Positions 10,800 through 22,446 of a DNA stretch of 64,000 nt are shown piece by piece. Origin of the DNA: Actinostola sp. cb2023 (taxonomy: Eukaryota > Cnidaria > Anthozoa > Actiniaria > Actinostolidae); assembly GCA_033675265.1 (NCBI GenBank), contig JAUJYZ010001051.1, positions 1-64,000 on the forward strand. Reading direction: 5' to 3'. The position numbers and the translations under genes were made by a program. Every line of letters starts with the position of its first letter. The first letter of the stretch is position 1. The notes under the pieces are model-generated. The model did no database searches, was not told where the DNA came from, and saw only the letters and a program-made list of their open reading frames with translations.

Positions 10800-11388
10800 T
10801 ATCACTGAAGTATTGTTGTAGCCTGGTTTGGGTTACCTGTGTATATGATGGGTTGTCCAAAAATAGATAGAAATAAAACTGACTTTTTCCTCCTGGAATT
10901 CCGCTCGTTCTTCCTCTCATAGTTTCGACTCATCTTTGAAAACAGTTACAAATACAAAACCTCTAGATCATGCCAAGCAAATCGGGGGGAGGGGGGAGGG
11001 GGAGGGGAAGAGAATCGCGCACTTTGTACGTACGACGTTATTGTGTGACAGTACAATTTGTCACGCAACATTTTTCAATTGATGCCATGCAACATAATAG
11101 ACATCCCTCGCGGAAACCCTACAGCCCCTGGGTTTCCGAGGATGCATAATAGACAAAGTAGACCTGACTGCACTCCTACTTCCTACTGTTTTGATGCAGC
11201 AATTACCGGTCACACGTGAACGCAACAACATCGCAAAGAAAGGCTACTGGGCAATGTGAGATGATGCAGACAAGAATACACTAGATGTACACAGAAACTT
11301 TCTGAAGCGAAGAAATTGGAACATAATTTTTTTTTGAAAAACATGACCTTGTCCAGTTTGCGTTGAGTAAAGAAATAGGTTGATTTAA

Positions 11389-12740
11389 GGTGGCTCGAAG
11401 TAGTTTTTAACTGGCCACACTTACACTTTTCATTCGGCGAATTGATAGACTTATCCTAAGCCGATCAGAACGACTTTTGCACCAGTTATCGGGCAAAGAT
11501 GGAAATTTAGAATTATGTCAATTGGCAACGATAAACAAAGATCGTCGAAAATATCTCAAGATTTCGATGAGCTCTAGACAAGCGACTACATGCGTGATAA
11601 ACTATATACTAAAGCAACGTAGCTGAGACAGGATTCACACTTTTTGATCAGAGCCATTTTGAATAATTCGCATAAAGAATCTGTCTCAGCTACGTTGCCT
11701 TTAGTCTCCTCGCAGCCGATTTTAGTCTCGTTCCCGGGCTCGTTCCACTCCCCTGGACGTTGCCTTAGTATGTCTAGAGCTCATCGAAATCTTGAGATAT
11801 TTTAGAAAAACTGATTTCAACGATCTTTATTTATCTTTGTTTATCGTTGCCAAGGAAACCTCGATCGAGCTGAAATAACCCATAAATAAGCGGCCTGGTA
11901 CCGAATTCGGGATAAAATGTGTCCGAAGTGAATTTTTCTCCCATGTCCCTTGCATTTTTGCCGAGTTTTCTAGGAGCATTTTGCACTACTTTTTCTGTAC
12001 TAATAAAGTATTTTCCCTGTTTACTAGTCACATACAACTGCAAGGTAACTCTAACAGCGCTTATATGTTCATTTGAATACGATAATCCACTGAAAAACGT
12101 AGTTTAAAATCGCCCACAAGCTTACCAATTTCGAAGCGGATTGGGCTTTCTGTGTCAACTGAACGATCGTCAGTTTCACAACGTTTGGATTTCGCTTTTA
12201 AATCATGTCTTTGTGTCGATTCTTGGCAATTTTTTCAGAAAATAATAAAGATTATGAGTTGTTTATCACTTTGTGCTATTGTTTGTCTCAAAAAAGTATC
12301 AAGAAGTTGTGTTTTGGGGCCGTAGATTGGCCGTAGTTCTCACGGCTTCACTACGTCCCGACTACGTGTATAACGAAGGGCATTTTTATCGTAAAATTGA
12401 ATTTGATTAACAAATCACACATGAGGTTGAATTAAGAAGACCTTTATGCATACCTTGGAGTATTTTCTCGGCAAAAATCGTATTGTAAGAAATGAAAATT
12501 GCTCCTAGAAAACTCGGCAAAAATACGAGAGACATGGGAGAAAAATTCACTTTGGACACATTTTATCCCGAATTCGTTACCAGGCCCCGCGCGCCCCTTA
12601 AAGTCTGACTTGGCTTATTGACATAATTCTAAATTTGCATCTTTGCCCGATAACTGGTGCAAAAGTCGTTTTGATCGGTCTAGGATAAGTCTATCAATTC
12701 GCCAAATGAAAAGTGTAAGTGTGGTCAAAAGACACACGCT
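11389..12740. mobile_element. 1.35-kb multiply nested foldback element
   Basis: Outer arms of about 130 bp are at 11389-11522 and 12612-12740 (both with CACTTACACTTTTCATT or its complement). Inside are CTCAAGATTTCGATGAGCTC (11562) against its mirror (11777) and AGCAACGTAGCTGAGACAG against its mirror (11611/11679). GAATTCGGGATAAAATGTGT (11902) pairs with its mirror near 12560. These are several generations of foldback insertion, none coding. Confidence 0.7.
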
Positions 12741-13160
12741 CTTTGCCGGTGAAAATGTCGCGTAAATTTTGTTTAAATTCTTTGTAAACTTCGTGTTAAT
12801 TTACATGGTTTTGTACATTTACACACAATTGCTAACTTACTTGGGAATAATACTATTGCAACAACTTGCAACAATGAAAAATGTTACGCTGCAAGTTGTG
12901 CTTTATGGTAGTAATTCATGGCGTGACGAGTAGCACGAATTGTTGCGCTCTGGCGACCTCTGGTCTCCTCAGTGTGGCTGTTGTCTATAAGTATAGCCGT
13001 AACCACCACTCCTTCCTCAACCAATATGGCAGCGAAGCATGCAGCTGAACTACGATCGAAACACAACTGATTCCCGGCAAGCTCTTACAAAGAAAACGTT
13101 TGAATAAGTTTTCAAATACAGTTATTCTGTGGTATAACGTACTTCAAATTGCGGCTGACG

Positions 13161-16100
13161 ATGGCTTGGTTGGTCAGAGGAATGCGTAGATTCCAACATA
13201 CGTTTACCTTTTGTAGAGGATCCAATCGGTGTTTGTACGGCCGCAGCACACATCAAGTTAGGTCACTCACTACAAGCATGATTTCAAGCAAAAAGTTGAA
13301 CTTTCCTTTGACGCCAGACGAAATGCCACGGTCTGGAGGAATACCGACGATGATGAGACTGCCATACGAGAAATCAGCCAAAGGACTGGATGCGTGCTTT
13401 GTAGGGATTCCTTTTGACGCTGGAGCTTCAAACAGACCAGGGACAAGGTAGATTAGTCCCGGGGGGAGAGGGGTTGTGGCTATATCCTGCTGGTAGGGGT
13501 GATCGTCGTCGTATTTTTAATGGTTGGTCAAGCGAAATCCATGTTTTTTCAATGAGCTGGTATTGTTAGGGGTATGAAACTTGGAACAAGAGAATCGGTA
13601 TCCCGGAAACGATCGGATGGTATTTTTAAGGTGATTTTTAGACCATGAGGTATTTTTTAGGGTGGAAAATTTTTCATGGTTTGGTAATTTTTAGAGCATT
13701 TTCGAGGAAATTTTTCACGCTTAAATTGGTATTTTTAGGGCATTTTCGAGGTTTTCCGGCGGTCACTCCTACCATTTTTACCTTGAAGAGATAAATGCTA
13801 TAATTACACAGGAAGCCCAAGCACTATATCACCGACATATTCTTGTTTTAAAATTTCCAAGGTTTGGACCGCGTCAGATACGAGGTGAATCGTCCATGCT
13901 ACGTCCGTACAACCCTGCAACTGGTGCTGCTCCATTTGAGTCTCTAATGGTCGCTGATGTTGGTGATATCTCTGTCAATACTTTCAACATTAAAGATTCT
14001 ATGAAACGAATACAAGACAAAATAAGGGCAATCCTTGATGAAGGGTGTCGTCCATTGATCTTGGGAGGAGATCACACCATTAGCTATCCTATATTAAAAG
14101 CTATCAAGGTAACAACAACAACAACAATAACAACAACAATAATAATAATAACAACAATAATAATAATAACAACAATAGTAATAATAACAACAATAATAAC
14201 AACAACAACAATAATAACAACAACAATGATAACAACAACAATACTGATAACAATAATAACACCAATAACAATAATAATAATAAAAATAATAATAACAACA
14301 ATAATAACAACAATAATAACAACAGCAAAAACAATAACAACAATAACAACAATAACAATAATAATAATAACAATAATAATAATAACAATAATAACAACAA
14401 TAATAACAACAGCAAAAACAATAACAACAATAACAACAACAACAATAATAATAATAATAACAACAAATAATAATAACAACAATAGTAATAATAACAACAA
14501 TAATAATAACAACAATAATAACAATTAACAACAATGATAACAACAACGTTAACAATACTGATAACAATAATAACACCAATAACAATAATAATAACAACAA
14601 CAATAATAACAACAACAATAACAACAACAACAATAATAACAATAACAATAATAATAATAACAATAATAATAACAACAATAATAACAACAATAATAACAAC
14701 AGCAAAAACAATAACAACAATAACAACAATAACAATAATAATAATAACAATAATAATAATAACAATAATAACAACAATAATAACAACAACAGCAAAAACA
14801 ATAACAACAATAACAACAACAACAACAATAATAATAATAACAACAATAATAATAATAACAACAATAGTAATAATAACAACAATAATAATAACAACAATAA
14901 TAACAATTAACAACAATGATAACAACAACGTTAACAATACTGATAACAATAATAACACCAATAACAATAATAATAACAACAACAATAATAACAACAATAA
15001 TAACAACAACAACAATAATAACAATAACAACAACAATAATAACAACAACAATCACAGGCATCCCGAATAATTATTGTAGGTAGGCTCCTACGCAGCCGTC
15101 TTTAGTTCCGTCACGCAACGCTCCGGGCCGGGTGCGTTGCGTGACGGAACTAAAGACGGCGCGTAGGAGACTATGTGATAGGCCGCGTGGTATGTATGTC
15201 GATAAACTTGTAGATCCAATGTGTGATTGGATTTTCTAGGAGAAACACGGTCCTGTAGGACTAGTACACGTAGACGCTCACTCGGACACGAATCCGGGAC
15301 ATCTGTATCATGGCAGTCCATTCCACTATGCAGTAGAGGAAGGTCTGTTAGACTGTAAACGAGTTGTCCAGATTGGTCTACGGGGTCCGTTATACGACGG
15401 GAAGGCGTACGACCCTATTGTGCAAAAGGTACTCTTGGTCTATACTCTCAATCACATCCCTTACGTATTAGGACTCACACGTTTGCGCGCGATCTACGTA
15501 ACGGCTTACATGTGATTATGCAAATGTATTTCGTGCTTTCATCATATATTGTCAAAACTTACAGACGAGACGCCGAAACAGCCGCCGTGACGCGTCTATA
15601 GTGGGCCGCCTCATTTTGATAGATTTTTCATGTCAGTCTTACATATGCCGTGTGTTTCTATCAATGTGTTTGTTTGTTAGGGATTCAGAGTGGTCCCAGC
15701 ACATGAATACGAGTGTGTTTCTATCAATGTGTTTGTTTGTTAGGGATTCAGAGTGGTCCCAGCACATGAATACGAGTCATTGTTTTTATCAATGTGTTTG
15801 TTTGTTAGGGATTCAGAGTGGTCCCAGTGCACATGAATACGAGTGTGTTTCTATCAATGTGTTTGTTTGTTAGGGATTCAGAGTGGGCCCAGTGCACATG
15901 AATACGAGTGTGTGTTTCTATCGATGTGTTTGTTTGTTAGGGATTCAGAGTGGGCCCAGCACATGAATACGAGTGTGTTTCTATCAATGTGTTTGTTTGT
16001 TAGGGATTCAGAGTGGTCCCAGCACATGAATACGAGTGTGTTTCTATCAATGTGTTTGTTTGTTAGGGATTCAGAGTGGTCCCAGCACATGAATACGAGT

Positions 16101-19100
16101 GTGTTTCTATCAATGTGTTTGTTTGTTAGGGATTCAGAGTGGTCCCAGTGCACATGAATACGAGTGTGTTTCTATCAATGTGTTTGTTTGTTAGGGATTC
16201 AGAGTGGTCCCAGCACATGAATACGAGTGTGTTTCTATCGATGTGTTTGTTTGTTAGGGATTCAGAGTGGTCCCAGTGCACATGAAATACGAGTGTGTTT
16301 CTATCAATGTGTTTGTTTGTTAGGGATTCAGAGTGGTCCCAACACATGAATACGAGTGTGTTTCTATCAATGTGTTTGTTTGTTAGGGATTCAGAGTGGG
16401 CCCAGTGCACATGAATACGAGTGTGTTTCTATCGATGTGTTTGTTTGTTAGGGATTCAGAGTGGGCCCAGCACATGAATACGAGTGTGTTTCTATCAATG
16501 TGTTTGTTTGTTAGGGATTCAGAGTGGTCCCAGCACATGAATACGAGTGTGTTTCTATCAATGTGTTTGTTTGTTAGGGATTCAGAGTGGTCCCAGCACA
16601 TGAATACGAGTGTGTTTCTATCAATGTGTTTGTTTGTTAGGGATTCAGAGTGGTCCCAGCACATGAATACGAGTGTGTTTCTATCAATGTGTTTGTTTGT
16701 TAGGGATTCAGAGTGGTCCCAGCACATGAATGCTGGTACAAGTCACTAGAGCCTCTAATGTCAGAGGTTCGCCAGCAGATGGGAGATGGACCAGTGTATA
16801 TAAGCTTTGATATCGATGGCCTTGACCCCGCCTTTGCACCTGGTACAGGTAATGAGTCTCCTGCTTTATTCATTGAATTTACCAACAATACTTTGTAGTG
16901 TTAATTAACACTAGCAAGTTTTGTATCAAACAGGAACTCCTGAAATCGGTGGTCTGACAAGTATTCAAGGATTGGAGATTATTCGTGGTTGTCAAGGGTT
17001 ACAAGTAGTCGGCGGAGATGTTGTAGAGGTATGGCCAACATTGTCATAAAAACACTATTGTCTTGAAAGTTTGGAGTGAATGGGAGGAGTAGAAGATTGC
17101 CGGTGATATTGTAGTTTTTTTGTTCATGCATTAAAGCGAATCGTATTAAATTGGCTATAAAATTAATGATATCGGAAGAAAGAACTTGGAATACTATTCC
17201 ATTGTTATATCTGGATTCTATAGGCGGTGTTGAGTCAATACGAAATAACTTCGATAAAAAAAGAATTCCAGATTCGATTCCTATTATTTACAAAATTGCC
17301 CTATTAAGCTGGGCAGAGATTTCTAGTATTATTGTAGACAATAATCCAGATCTAATATTAGAACAACATCTATGGAATAATAAACACATTAAAATACAAA
17401 GCAAAGCGGTATTTTTTTAAACATTTTTTGAACTTAATATTAATAGAGTTGTTGACCTTTGTAACGAACAGTATGAATTTAAGTGGGAACATGTAAGGAG
17501 CATGGGATTGCAGGACAACGATTTTATGAGATGGGCAGGTATTGTTCATGCCATACCATCTGAATGGAAAACTGCTTTGAAAAATAATGATAACACATTC
17601 AAAAACGAAGGGCTAGCGCGTAGATATTTATATCTAGGTAACAAAAAAATTGATCTTACAAAGAGTAATACTAAATTGATTTATCAATGGTTAGTTAGTA
17701 AAAAGTTCAAAGTACCAACATCCCAAAGTCATATATGTAAACGAATTGGTGATGATACTCCTCTAGAGTGGGAAGTAATTTATGGTAGAATTTATAAAAC
17801 TACAATAGATTCCTACTGTAGATTTTTTCAATATAAAATACTAAACAACTGTCTGTACTTAAATAAGGATTTGAATCGTTTTAAATTAATTGAATATTCT
17901 AGTTGTTCATTCTGTTCTCTTTACCCTGAAACTATAGATCATTTATTTGTTGAATGTATAGATTCAAAAAACTATTACTTAGAAATTAGATCGTGGTTAG
18001 AAAAATATAATATTACTCTTCCTGAGTCTAACAGATCCAACATTATTTTAGGAATTGAAGAAAATGTATCTAATTATGTAATTTTAATGTACAAGTTAAC
18101 TATATATAAGGCAAGAGAAAAAGGAAAGGTTCCTTCATTATCTCTCTTTAAAAACTTTCTAGTTTATTCAGAGAAAATTGAATATATGGTGGCAATGGCT
18201 AAAAATAAATTATTTTCGCACACATAAAAAAATGGGGAAAAATTAAAAACTGCATTAGAATCTGAGTAAAAATAATGTTGGAACTGGCGTTATTGTAATT
18301 AATGTAAATTATGTGTAAATTTGTAGTTCATTCGTAATTCTGTGTGTATTCAGTGTAGTATAGATATATACATGTAAATTTTGTACAAACAAAGCATCAA
18401 TAATAATAATAAAAATAAATAAATAAATAAATAAATAAAAAAAAATAAAAAATAAAAAAGTAAAAAAAAAACAAAAAAAACAAACACTATTGTCTTGAAA
18501 GTTTGGAGTGAATGGGAGGAGTAGAAGATTGGCGGTTATTCTTGGTGTATATAGACCTTATGCATTAATGGTAGAATCGTAAACTGATTTCCTTTGTTAT
18601 TTGGAATATATTACAGCAATATCTGACCATCTCTTTGAAGAGAGGGTTTTCAATAATGAACATGCCAAATTTTAGGGCTGTACTAAGCAATCTTGAAAAG
18701 TTATAGTGATTTGAAATTACAAAGATTTGTACCAGAAACCGGACTTTGGCCCTAGATGCCTCGTTTCCATGTATTTTGCACCTAATTCAAACGCTTATTA
18801 CTTGATGATAGTTTCATTTTTATTAATGCACTTTTGGGGGTAAATACTAAACTGTCGATGGTCTTTCAATCTATTACTTTACCTTTACTTAACTCGTTAT
18901 TCTTTCAGTTTTTGCAAATTTATGCAAAGTACAGAAATCGAGTATTGCATAAGGTCTATAGCACCCTCGTGGTTGGGGGTGACTTTTGTAGAAGTACCTA
19001 CACAGGCAGTTCATATATTCTATTCTATTTCAATAGAGTATATTGGGACCCCTGTGGTGCGTATTGTGATAGAAAATGGTGATATCGATAAGTACCCATT

Positions 19101-21244
19101 TATACTGGTGGCACGCACACCAATTTCCCCCCAGCTGTACCAAAAGATTACATAGTGAAAATGGACTATAGACCTTTCGCACTAGTTCCTTGTTTGATGG
19201 CCACAGCAGTGATCAACTCAGTCGAGGGGAGGAGGAGGGTAAAATTGTAAACCGATAGAAAGGTCACGAAGGAGCACTATTCCCGCTGCATTCTCTTCGC
19301 ACGGCAAATAGCTCCTAGAGGGTGATAACTTACCATGCTCCTGAAATTTGCACCAAATTTCTGATATAAGAAAAAAAAATTCATATCGCTTTGTCTGGCC
19401 CTCATACTGAGCCAATTTGTGGTGATGAGAGGTGATAATAATAGATTAACTTGGTCGTTTGACAATCGTGAACGATAGTAATAATTGAATGATTAGTAAA
19501 TATGGTGTTGGATTGTGGTCGCAGTTGATGTAGAGGATGAATGAGCCGATGAGAGTGTCGTATCCTTTGACAGTCGTGAACGATAGTAATAATTGAATGA
19601 TTAGTAAATATGGTGTTGGATCGTGGTCGCGGTTGATGTAGAGGATGAATGAGCCGATGAGAGTGTCGTATCCTTTGACAGTCGTGAACGATAGTAATAA
19701 TTGAATGATTAGTAAATATGGTGTTGGATTGTTGTCGCGGTTGATGTAGAGGATGAATGAGTCGATGAGAGTGTCGTATCCTTTGACAGTCGTGAACGAT
19801 AGTAATAATTGAATGATTAGTAAATATGGTGTTGGATCGTGGTCGCGGTTGATGTAGAGGACGAATGAGTCGATGAGAGTGTCGTATCCTTTGACAGTCG
19901 TGAACGATAGTAATAATTGAATGATTAGTAAATATGGTGTTGGATCGTGGTCGCGGTTGATGTAGAGGATGAATGAGTCGATGAGAGTGTCGTATCCTTT
20001 GACAGTCGTGAACGATAGTAATAATTGAATGATTAGTAAATATGGTGTTGGATCGTGGTCGCGGTTGATGTAGAGGACGAATGAGTCGATGAGAGTGTCG
20101 TATCCTTTGACAGTCGTGAACGATAGTAATAATTGAATGATTAGTAAATATGGTGTTGGATCGTGGTCGCGGTTGATGTAGAGGATGAATGAGTCGATGA
20201 GAGTGTCGTATCCTTTGACAGTCGTGAACGATAGTAATAATTGAATGATTAGTAAATATGGTGTTGGATCGTGGTCGCGGTTGATGTAGAGGACGAATGA
20301 GTCGATGAGAGTGTCGTATCCTTTGACAGTCGTGAACGATAGTAATAATTGAATGATTAGTAAATATGGTGTTGGATTGTGGTCGCGGTTGATGTAGAGG
20401 ATGAATGAGCCGATGAGAGTGTCGTATCCTTTGACAGTCGTGAACGATAGTAATAATTGAATGATTAGTAAAAATATGGTGTTGGATCGTGGTCGCGGTT
20501 GATGTAGAGGACGAATGAGTCGATGAGAGTGTCGTATCCTTTGACAGTCGTGAACGATAGTAATAATTGAATGATTAGTAAATATGGTGTTGGATTGTGG
20601 TCGCAGTTCATGTAGAGGATGAATGAGCCGATGAGAGTGTCGTATCCTTTGACAGTCGTGAACGATAGTAATAATTGAATGATTAGTAAATATGGTGTTG
20701 AATTGTGGTCGCGGTTGATGTAGAGGATGAATGAGCCGATGAGAGTGTCGTATCCTTTGACAGTCGTGAACGATATAGTAATAATTGAATGATTAGTAAA
20801 TATGGTGTTGGATTGTTGTCGCGGTTGATGTAGAGGATGAATGAGCCGATGAGAGTGTCGTATCCTTTGACAGTCGTGAACGATAGTAATAATTGAATGA
20901 TTAGTAAATATGGTGTTGGATTGTGGTCGCGGTTGATGTAGAGGATGAATGAGTCGATGAGAGTGTCGTATCCTTTGACAGTCGTGAACGATAGTAATAA
21001 TTGAATGATTATATAGTAAATATGGTGTTGGATCGTGGTTGCGGTTGATGTGGAGATGAATGAGTCCGGCGATGAGAGTGTCGTATCGTTTCAGTTGTTG
21101 TCTGGTAGTTGTGTTATTAATCGTTCTCAGTTTTTTCTCTAGGTTTCTCCTCCCTACGATCCCTTGGGAACTACAGCTCTTCATGGAGCAAACTTGTTGT
21201 TTGAAATGCTATGCGTTTTACCGGGAGTTAAAATACTCAAATGA
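13161..21244 (+). CDS. Agmatinase / guanidino-acid hydrolase, mitochondrial-type (copy 1)
   Basis: Exons: 13161-13447, 13862-14108, 15240-15428, 16704-16848, 16934-17028 and 21143-21244 (TGA); 354 residues, all in frame. The ureohydrolase family uses two Mn ions to hydrolyse guanidino compounds, releasing urea. The vertebrate AGMAT relative is mitochondrial. The N-terminus is rich in Arg and Phe ([15 protein letters not shown]) and fits a mitochondrial presequence. Metal-binding motifs are [10 protein letters not shown] (exon 2), HVDAHSD (exon 3) and [16 protein letters not shown] (exon 4). [23 protein letters not shown] and [12 protein letters not shown] complete the signature. The ATG at 13161 is chosen because it opens the basic leader; the one 21 codons before FTFCRG or a later Met is less likely. 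Introns hold a giant AAC/AAT array, 16 extra acceptors, a LINE insertion and a satellite. An inverted paralogue lies at 32641-43188. Whether agmatine or another guanidino acid is the substrate cannot be read from sequence. Confidence 0.95.
13449..13780. repeat. Probable degraded repetitive element in agmatinase 1 intron 1
   Basis: Degenerate repeats of GGTATTTTTAGGGCATTTTCGAGG-like text, with GGGGGGAGAGGGG near the left end. Periodic GTATTTTTA segments suggest a decayed dispersed repeat. A recurrent motif copy (CACAGGAAGCCCAA) follows at 13807-13820. Confidence 0.4.
14109..15052. repeat. Giant AAC/AAT trinucleotide array in agmatinase 1 intron 2
   Basis: About 940 bp of mixed (AAC)n and (AAT)n with rare GATAAC, GTTAAC and AGCAAAAAC interruptions. 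It starts directly at the donor of exon 2. Blocks of about 400 bp recur within it (compare 14300-14560 with 14660-14960), so it grew by both slippage and segmental duplication. Open frames across it are repeat artefacts. The equivalent intron of copy 2 has only about 50 bp of this repeat. Confidence 0.95.
15082..15173. mobile_element. Perfect hairpin MITE with CTCCTACGC(A)GCCGTCTTTAG arms
   Basis: The arms run CTCCTACGCAGCCGTCTTTA and onward to CACGCAACGC, mirrored with a short loop. Related sequence occurs at about 11698-11765 and 60225-60290 (CGCAGCCG...TTTTAGTCTCGTTCC), indicating a dispersed family. Confidence 0.75.
15640..16730 (+). repeat. 63-bp tandem repeat copying the 3' splice site and exon start of agmatinase 1 exon 4
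   Basis: Seventeen copies of TGTGTTTGTTTGTTAG|GGATTCAGAGTGG followed by TCCCAGCACATGAATACGAG, spaced 62-67 bp. The last acceptor (AG at 16702-16703) opens the real exon 4. The others repeat intron end, acceptor and the first 27 exon bases (GFRVVPAHE). If the next acceptor upstream were used, translation would hit the TAG of the last acceptor itself after 20 codons. Confidence 0.95.
17049..18531 (+). mobile_element. 5'-truncated LINE (non-LTR retrotransposon) in agmatinase 1 intron 5
   Basis: Open frames at about 17151-17420 and 17502-18227 encode the C-terminal part of a LINE reverse-transcriptase ORF. The second ends in a CSFC...HLFVEC zinc-binding motif, as in RVT-associated zinc domains ([18 protein letters not shown]). 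The two frames are probably one ORF broken near 17420. An A-rich (AAATA)n tail follows at 18396-18480. The insertion is bracketed by 50 bp of identical direct repeat (17050-17099 and 18482-18531, starting AAACACTATTGTC). The corresponding intron of copy 2 lacks it. Confidence 0.85.
18970..19090. repeat. Segment shared with the inverted agmatinase copy
   Basis: GTTGGGGGTGACTTTT(T)GT, GAAGTACCTACACA and CCTGTGGTGCGTATTGTGAT occur here and, in inverted order, at 38700-38890. This shows that the last introns of the two agmatinase genes are collinear. It also contains a recurrent-motif variant (TTGGGACCCCTGTGG). Confidence 0.7.
19465..21075. repeat. 108-bp satellite array in the last intron of agmatinase 1
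   Basis: About 15 monomers of 108 bp containing TGACAGTCGTGAACGATAG, TAATAATTGAATGATTAG, AAATATGGTGTTGGAT and GATGAGAGTGTCGTATCC. The monomer length is a multiple of three, so one strand is open for over 200 codons; this is not a gene. The array ends about 70 bp before the acceptor of the last exon. The same satellite fills the corresponding intron of copy 2. Confidence 0.95.
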
Positions 21245-21388
21245 AATTACAAGAACATTGCTTCTGAACTTTTTAACGGATAAAATAGGATTATTATTAA
21301 AGTATAAGTTTTGTAAAACAAAGCAATAATAGAAGTAAGTGCAATAATGACTTGTAGAACAGAGAGAAAACGTTTATGATTTTTATTC

Positions 21389-21394
21389 AATAAA
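21389..21394 (+). terminator. Polyadenylation signal of agmatinase 1
   Basis: AATAAA lies 145 bp after the stop codon. It is conserved in the inverted copy (TTTATT at 32491-32496). Similarity between the two copies ends about 15 bp further on. Confidence 0.7.
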
Positions 21395-22446
21395 GATTGT
21401 ACTGTTGTTCTTGTTTGTAAATGACGTCACTGACACCTCTAAAGATTCATAAAAATGTATTACTTCCCAATGGAATTTTTGAGAAAAAAATTTACCAGTG
21501 ATTGTATGGGTTTTTGAGATTATTTCAGTGAAGTTTCAGCTAAATCAAACTTCGAACGATATAAGTACTAGTCCCCCTTTAAATTTTGTGAAACAAAGCA
21601 ATAGTAAAATATTAAAGCTAAGTGTAAGAATGACTTATGTAATAATGAAAATATTTAGGATTTTGATTGAATAAAGATTGTCTGTGAATCCTATATTGGA
21701 CTCTATGGGGCGGCTCATAGCACGAAAGGGGTATGTATACCTTTTTCAGGCTGGAGGTAGGTGTATAAAATAAGGGTAGTGATTTCACGAGTATAGAAAA
21801 AGATAGAGAATATCTCGAATAAACGCAGCTAACGCGGCTGATCCAAGAAATCGTTCGATTATTAAACGCTTTTCTATCCAGTTTCCTTTGTCATTACAAC
21901 ATGTGAAAGGGGTACCATTTTCTATGGAAGGTATATGAAATTAAAGGGTTACTTTTTCTGTCAAAAATGGCCTATCATTATATTTATGAGTTATTATTAA
22001 AAGGGTAAGGGTTTGGAACCTTCCCATATCGAACTTTGTTGAGGGTGTTTACCATTCAATAAACATAGTACCTCAGTAATAACTACACACATACAAATTC
22101 AATTTCTCTCGATCCACCTGTCATGAATGGAATTAAGACAGTGGAAAAAACCGCTCGCTTTTGGCTGGTGTTAATTGTGTGTCGACGTTCAATTACCATG
22201 TCAATTTAAATTACACAGAGTTTACACGAAATGTACACCCTGCGCGCGCTTGCTGTGCCGGTGCAAATTGCGTGTAAATCTTTTTATACATTCTGTGTAC
22301 ATTTCGTGTCAATTAAATCTACTGATTTTAGATATTTACACAAAATTTACACTGACCGGGAAGAGCGTGCGTTGCAGTCGGAAATGTGTTCATAAAGACA
22401 ATGCAGATAGAACGACACATGTACAATGGACAGTGAGCAATATATT

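Larger units (their letters stand above)
10560..13160. other. Intergenic spacer between GGT and agmatinase 1
   Basis: Holds a foldback at 10604-10799 and a large nested foldback at about 11389-12740. It also has recurrent-motif copies at 10700, 10828 and 12141 and a G-rich run near 10984-11008. AATAAA near 10875 is a possible GGT polyadenylation signal. No coding exon is recognised. The agmatinase 1 promoter should lie just upstream of 13161, but no clear core element is visible. Confidence 0.5.

Noticed and set aside
14084..15070. Long Leu-, Ile- or Asn-rich frames
   Set aside because: Produced by the AAC/AAT array in agmatinase 1 intron 2; the ATT/ATC array at 39661-39944 gives the same artefact.
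15640..16730. CRISPR-like array, or a repeat-protein gene ([21 protein letters not shown])
   Set aside because: Units are contiguous, have no unique spacers, and clearly derive from the exon 4 boundary of a eukaryotic gene. The open frames are a different frame from the agmatinase exon.
20465..21184. 239-codon minus-strand frame and the 167-codon frame at 35281-35784
   Set aside because: Artefacts of the 108-bp satellite (36-codon period) in the agmatinase introns.
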